Below are positions 40,092 to 43,622 of a stretch of DNA of 43,622 bases, one piece after another. Every line of letters begins with the position of its first letter. Position 1 is the stretch's first letter. The stretch is from JANPJV01 sp031425695 (GTDB lineage Bacteria; Pseudomonadota; Gammaproteobacteria; Xanthomonadales; SZUA-5). The notes under the pieces are model-generated. The model had not been told where the DNA came from, did no database searches, and worked only from the letters and a program-made list of their open reading frames with translations. The DNA lies in contig JANPJV010000050.1 of assembly GCA_031425695.1 (NCBI GenBank), forward strand, positions 1 to 43,622. Reading direction: 5' to 3'. The translations under genes were made by a program, and so were the position numbers.

Positions 40092-42890
40092 ATGCAGAGC
40101 GGTTCGGGAGCGAGTACGGAAATCTGGCGCCGGCAGTCAGGCGTCGAGTCCGTGTTGTATTGGTGTGCCGGTGGGCTGATCTTCGCGCTGCTGACGGCGC
40201 TTGCGGTCAGCGGCTGGGCGACTTCGAGCGTGCTCCTGATCTGGACCATCTCGCAGTTGGTCCTGGCAGTCGCTGCCGTTGGCGCGTTCTTCTTCATGCG
40301 CCGCGATGCCGAGCGCGCGTTCATCGCCGCGCAGGCGATCCTCATCCTGAGTGCGTTGTCCTGGGGTACGGCCGGGGTCGCCCTCGGCAGCCTGCCGGAT
40401 GGCTCCTACAACATGCCGATGCTGCTGACCATTGCCGGGCTCGCCACCGCGAGCGTATGGCTGTTCGCCAACGAGATCTTCCTGCTGGTCGGCGTGCTGG
40501 TGGTGCTGCTCTCACCGATGATTTTCATGTTGCTCGGTGGCCGCGAGAGCGAGTGGACGGCGGCCTTGCTGTCGGTACTGCTGGTGATCGGCAACCTGCT
40601 GATCTCGCGGCGCATTGCAGTGATGGCGCGCCAGGAGCGAGTGAACCAGCCGGCGGCCCCGCGTCCGGCGCAATTGCAGCCGGTCGGGATGACCCCCTCG
40701 CACTCGCTGACCATCGAGCCGGGCGAGCTCGCGCACCTGCGCACCGAGCTCGAGCGCCACCGGAACCTGGAAAAGGACATGGCCGCGGCCAAGCAGGCGG
40801 CCGAAGGCGCCAACATGGCCAAGGGCGAGTTCCTGGCCACCATGAGCCATGAAATCCGCACGCCGCTCAACGGCATCATCCCCCTGCTCGAAATCTTGAA
40901 GGACACCAAGCTCGAGCCGGACCAGCGCGACTACTTGAATACCGCCTACACCTCGTCGAAGCACCTGCTGCGCATCATCGACGACATCCTCGATTACTCG
41001 AAGATCGAGGCCAACAAGCTCGAGCTCGAGCAGGTGGGCCTCAATCTCAAGGAAGTGATCGAATCGGTCACTCGCCTGATGGAAAAGACGGCAGAGGCCA
41101 AGGGTCTGCGCATGACCGTGACCCTGGATCCCAACGTGCGCCTCGCCTGTCGCGGCGATCCGGTGCGCCTGCGCCAGGTGCTCTCCAACCTGGTCAGCAA
41201 TGCCATCAAATTCACCGACAAGGGCTCGGTCAGCATCCAGGTCAGCAAGCGTGGCGAGACGCGCACGCACACCGAGCTGCTGTTCGCCGTGCGCGATACC
41301 GGCGTCGGCGTCTCCCAGGAAAAATCCGAGAAGCTGTTCCAGCCCTTTGCCCAGGCCGACACCTCGACCACTCGCAACTACGGTGGTACCGGGCTCGGCC
41401 TGGTCATCTGCAAGCGCGTCGTCGAGCTCATGGGCGGCAAGATCGGGCTCAAGAGCGAACTCGGCAAGGGCTCGGTCTTCTGGTTCAGCGTGCCCTTCCT
41501 CAAGGCCATCGGCGACGTCAGCTCCAATCGCCGTGACCTGTCCGGTTCGCGCGCGCTGCTGGTCAGCAGCGATCCCAAGCTGATCCAGCGCCTGACCGGC
41601 CTGTGCCAGTCGTGGGGCGCCAGCCAGATCGCCACCAACACGACCGCCGATGCGCTGAGCAAGCTCAAGTCTTCGGCGACGCTCGGCGACAACTGGTCCT
41701 TCGACGTGGTCATGGTCGATCTGGGCACCATGCGCAGCACCGCCCCTGCGCTGGCGCGAAACGTCATTCGCGAACCGGTGCTCGAACGCCTGAAAGTGTT
41801 GTTCATCGAAGGCGACGAAGGCGCTCCGCCGGACCTGCCACAGGAAGGCTCGCGCATCGCCAGCGTTCGCCGCGCCTTCAACGAAAGCGAAATGACGGCG
41901 CTGCTCAACAAGCTGCTCGAGGTCGAGGGCGGCGGTGAGCGGCGCTTCAACCTGATGGAGGAAGCAGCCCGGTTGGGCATGGACAGCACGCCCGAGCCGC
42001 GCTCGGTGGTCGAGGCGCGCCCGGCCGGCGAAGAGCCGTCGCCCGACGCGGTGCTCGCCAAGCTCAGCGGGCACGCGCTCCTGGTCGAGGACAATCCGGT
42101 CAATCGCCAGGTCGCGCAGCGCCTCCTCAGCCTGATCGGCATCACCTTCGACGTCGCCGAAAACGGCAAGGAAGCGTTCGAGATGATGGGCCGTGGCGGC
42201 TTCGACGTAGTCCTGATGGACTGCCAGATGCCGGTCATGGACGGCTACACGGCCACCCGATCGCGGCGGACGCTCGAACAGGAGCGCAGCTTGCCGCGCG
42301 TTCCGATCATCGCCATGACCGCCAATGCGATGGCGGGCGATCGCGAGAAATGCCTGGCTTCCGGCATGGACGACTACATGTCCAAGCCACTCAATCGCGG
42401 TCTGCTCGAGCAGACGATCCGCAAATGGATGCCGAAGAATCGCAAGCCAACGGCCGCACCCGTGGCAGCCACGCCGGCGGCACCGATCGCACCGCCACCC
42501 GCGCCGGTCCGCATTTCCGAGCCGGTCAAGATGACGCCTTCGGCCCCGGCGATCAACGAGAGCATCGTCAACGAACTGATCGACGTGATGGGCAGCGAAT
42601 TCACTTCGCTGGTGAAGGTCTACCTCGAAGACACGCCGAAAAACCTGGGCATCCTCACCGCCGCCGCCGAGCGCAATGACATCCAGGGAATGATCGCGCC
42701 CGCGCATTCACTCAAGTCGACCAGCGCCAACCTCGGGGCGATGGCACTCTCCGACCTCGCCAAGCTCATCGAACACGGCGCTCGCTCGAGCACCCTGCGC
42801 GACGCGATCGGCATGGCTCGCCAATCCAATGTCGAATTCCGGCGCGCGTCGGATGAGCTGTTGCGGTTGTTGAAAAGCGCGGTGGGGTGA
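40092..42890 (+). CDS. Hybrid sensor histidine kinase with REC and HPt domains
   Basis: A 932-residue membrane kinase. The N-terminal ~190 residues hold about six hydrophobic helices with little periplasmic sequence, then a coiled linker. The HisKA domain has His253 (MSHEIRTPLNG), and the ATPase domain has NLVSNAIKFTDKG, DTGVGV and GGTGLGLVI. REC1 (about 483-600) lacks a normal acceptor pattern. REC2 has the acceptor Asp710 (VVLMDCQMPVMDG), and the C-terminal HPt domain has His872 (APAHSLKSTSANLG). The layout is like BarA/RpfC-type phosphorelays. It lies 61 bases after the REC/GGDEF/EAL gene, so it may phosphorylate that protein's REC2. ATG 40092 follows gggag. Confidence 0.92.
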   Translation: MQSGSGASTEIWRRQSGVESVLYWCAGGLIFALLTALAVSGWATSSVLLIWTISQLVLAVAAVGAFFFMRRDAERAFIAAQAILILSALSWGTAGVALGSLPDGSYNMPMLLTIAGLATASVWLFANEIFLLVGVLVVLLSPMIFMLLGGRESEWTAALLSVLLVIGNLLISRRIAVMARQERVNQPAAPRPAQLQPVGMTPSHSLTIEPGELAHLRTELERHRNLEKDMAAAKQAAEGANMAKGEFLATMSHEIRTPLNGIIPLLEILKDTKLEPDQRDYLNTAYTSSKHLLRIIDDILDYSKIEANKLELEQVGLNLKEVIESVTRLMEKTAEAKGLRMTVTLDPNVRLACRGDPVRLRQVLSNLVSNAIKFTDKGSVSIQVSKRGETRTHTELLFAVRDTGVGVSQEKSEKLFQPFAQADTSTTRNYGGTGLGLVICKRVVELMGGKIGLKSELGKGSVFWFSVPFLKAIGDVSSNRRDLSGSRALLVSSDPKLIQRLTGLCQSWGASQIATNTTADALSKLKSSATLGDNWSFDVVMVDLGTMRSTAPALARNVIREPVLERLKVLFIEGDEGAPPDLPQEGSRIASVRRAFNESEMTALLNKLLEVEGGGERRFNLMEEAARLGMDSTPEPRSVVEARPAGEEPSPDAVLAKLSGHALLVEDNPVNRQVAQRLLSLIGITFDVAENGKEAFEMMGRGGFDVVLMDCQMPVMDGYTATRSRRTLEQERSLPRVPIIAMTANAMAGDREKCLASGMDDYMSKPLNRGLLEQTIRKWMPKNRKPTAAPVAATPAAPIAPPPAPVRISEPVKMTPSAPAINESIVNELIDVMGSEFTSLVKVYLEDTPKNLGILTAAAERNDIQGMIAPAHSLKSTSANLGAMALSDLAKLIEHGARSSTLRDAIGMARQSNVEFRRASDELLRLLKSAVG

Positions 42891-42953
42891 GAAGCGGCGC
42901 TTAGACGGCGCAGCCGTCTGCCGCTTCGAACGCCCGCAAGCTTGCTTGCGGGC
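42891..42953 (+). terminator. Two tandem hairpins after the hybrid kinase gene
   Basis: The outer stem gaagcggc / gccgcttc (42891-42927) contains an inner stem agacggc / gccgtct. A second perfect hairpin, gcccgcaag / cttgcgggc, lies at 42932-42953. They start right after the TGA. No T run follows, so the ending may be Rho-assisted, or these may be repeat units and not a terminator. Confidence 0.55.
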
Positions 42954-42999
42954 TGGGCGAGGACCCTGCAGCCGAAGCCCACGAGTAATCGAAGCCAAT

Positions 43000-43030
43000 T
43001 TGGAGTGCGGCGCTCCGCGCCGCTTTGGAT
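43000..43030. repeat. Family E palindrome (ctttggat type)
   Basis: The unit ggagtgcggcgctccgcg followed by ccgctttggat is close to 29451-29481. It marks the point where GC content drops towards the window end. Confidence 0.75.
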
Positions 43031-43198
43031 GCAACCTATCGCAGTTTATTCGATTCAGAAGGTGATAATCAAACCTTCTTCGATCGCAATATTGACCTCA
43101 GTGCAAAACGACGCTGGGCGCTAGCACAAGAACCGTTGTACCGATCGGAGAACTTAGAACCCTACCAGCAATGGTTTGATTCCCAACAATCGAGCTGA
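43022..43198 (+). pseudogene. Possible C-terminal fragment of a lost gene
   Basis: An open + frame encodes ALDATYRSLFDSEGDNQTFF, then DRNIDLSAKRRWALAQEPLY and RSENLEPYQQWFDSQQSS before TGA 43196. The composition looks like a real soluble protein and not an out-of-frame shadow. No start codon with a ribosome-binding site is present, and the frame emerges directly from the family E repeat. I do not recognise the family. It may be the truncated end of a gene whose 5' part was removed. Confidence 0.4.
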
Positions 43199-43228
43199 CC
43201 CACGCACCCTCACATTTCAATAACCAAT

Positions 43229-43369
43229 ATGCAAACATTCGGAATTCTCGGCTTCACGTTTGGACTAATCGCATTTGTGATGGTCAACAAACTCACCCAA
43301 GATGTTAAGAAATTGCAGAGGCAGATGGAAGACATAAAAAGGCGATTTCCTTCTGCCCAAAATTCTTAA
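43229..43369 (+). CDS. Small membrane protein (46 residues)
   Basis: The + frame from ATG 43229 encodes a hydrophobic helix (FGILGFTFGLIAFVMV) followed by a charged amphipathic helix (NKLTQDVKKLQRQMEDIKRR) and ends FPSAQNS. The pattern of one membrane helix plus coiled coil is common among small membrane peptides of this lineage. No strong ribosome-binding site is seen, and codon use is AT-richer than in the neighbouring genes. The function is unknown. Confidence 0.6.
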   Translation: MQTFGILGFTFGLIAFVMVNKLTQDVKKLQRQMEDIKRRFPSAQNS

Positions 43370-43458
43370 TCACCGCGTCGCCAGCCATACACAAGCACGA
43401 CAGCCTCATCAACCGGATCGAAAACCCAGCCATACCTAGAACCGACAAGTTTTGTGCC
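43366..43458 (-). pseudogene. Short coding-like fragment on the minus strand
   Basis: The frame reads GTKLVGSRYGWVFDPVDEAV then VLVYGWRRGD and a TAA that overlaps the stop of the small + strand gene. It is bounded upstream by an in-frame TAA and has no start. The segment looks protein-like, but it is only 30 residues long and could be the tail of a broken gene or chance. The rest of the window end (43459-43622) holds nothing I can identify. Confidence 0.25.
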
Positions 43459-43622
43459 TTACTTGTTCAACTTATTACCTTTCATACACTAGATCGATCG
43501 CGGCTTTACTACTTTTAGAAGTGAACAGCAAAAAGCTGTCATTAGCCGATCGGATTAACCTCATGACACGATTTCTTTAGTTATTAAGTGGTCACTTCAA
43601 TATCATTACCGATGCCACTATT

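Overview
The window is a GC-rich bacterial chromosome segment from the Gammaproteobacteria. It looks most like the Lysobacterales (Xanthomonadales), for these reasons: the folC-dedD-cvpA-purF run, the gatCAB operon, the divergent rsmI / lpoA-yraN pair, a bactofilin-erpA pair, AmpE, a DUF6776-like protein, and many short palindromic repeats in the intergenic gaps. Genus and species cannot be read from the sequence. No rRNA, tRNA or CRISPR array was seen.

Layout. 1-4700: folC, dedD (SPOR), cvpA and purF, all on +. 4815-5672: a ferritin-like DUF455 protein. 5889-12053: the most unusual region, four consecutive + strand genes for exported proteins. These are a secreted protein ending in a two-loop dockerin, a small cohesin-like secreted protein, and two large paralogous proteins. 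Each large protein has a cohesin-like N-terminal domain, Cys-containing Ig-like repeats and a C-terminal IPTL-CTERM-like sorting tail. Both large genes end in near-identical terminators. 12249-13012: wreckage of IS66- and IS21-type transposase genes. 13601-17427 (-): large catalase KatE, a beta-carbonic anhydrase and a small Cys-rich exported protein. 17497-24206 (-): a pseudouridine synthase, ruvA (without ruvB or ruvC beside it), gatCAB, a GlcD-type FAD oxidase and yraN. 24340-27377: lpoA (-) and rsmI (+), diverging across a 308-bp MITE-like element. 27604-33030 (-): an M14 carboxypeptidase-like enzyme, an exported protein of unknown function and MaeB. 33245-37010: ampE (-), bactofilin, erpA and nudC (+), and a DUF6776-like coiled-coil membrane protein (-). 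37259-42890 (+): a multidomain REC/GGDEF/EAL protein whose catalytic motifs are all degenerate, followed by a hybrid histidine kinase with an HPt domain. The last 600 bases are AT-richer, with one 46-residue membrane peptide and gene fragments.

Two themes stand out. First, the dockerin/cohesin/IPTL-CTERM cluster could be a small non-cellulosomal surface-assembly system: the dockerin protein would dock onto cohesin-like proteins, two of which carry a sorting tail. This is inferred from motifs and not demonstrated. Second, the window holds at least eight kinds of palindromic or inverted repeat. Some copies reach into genes and supply their stop codons: folC and the GlcD-like oxidase for one family, lpoA for another element.
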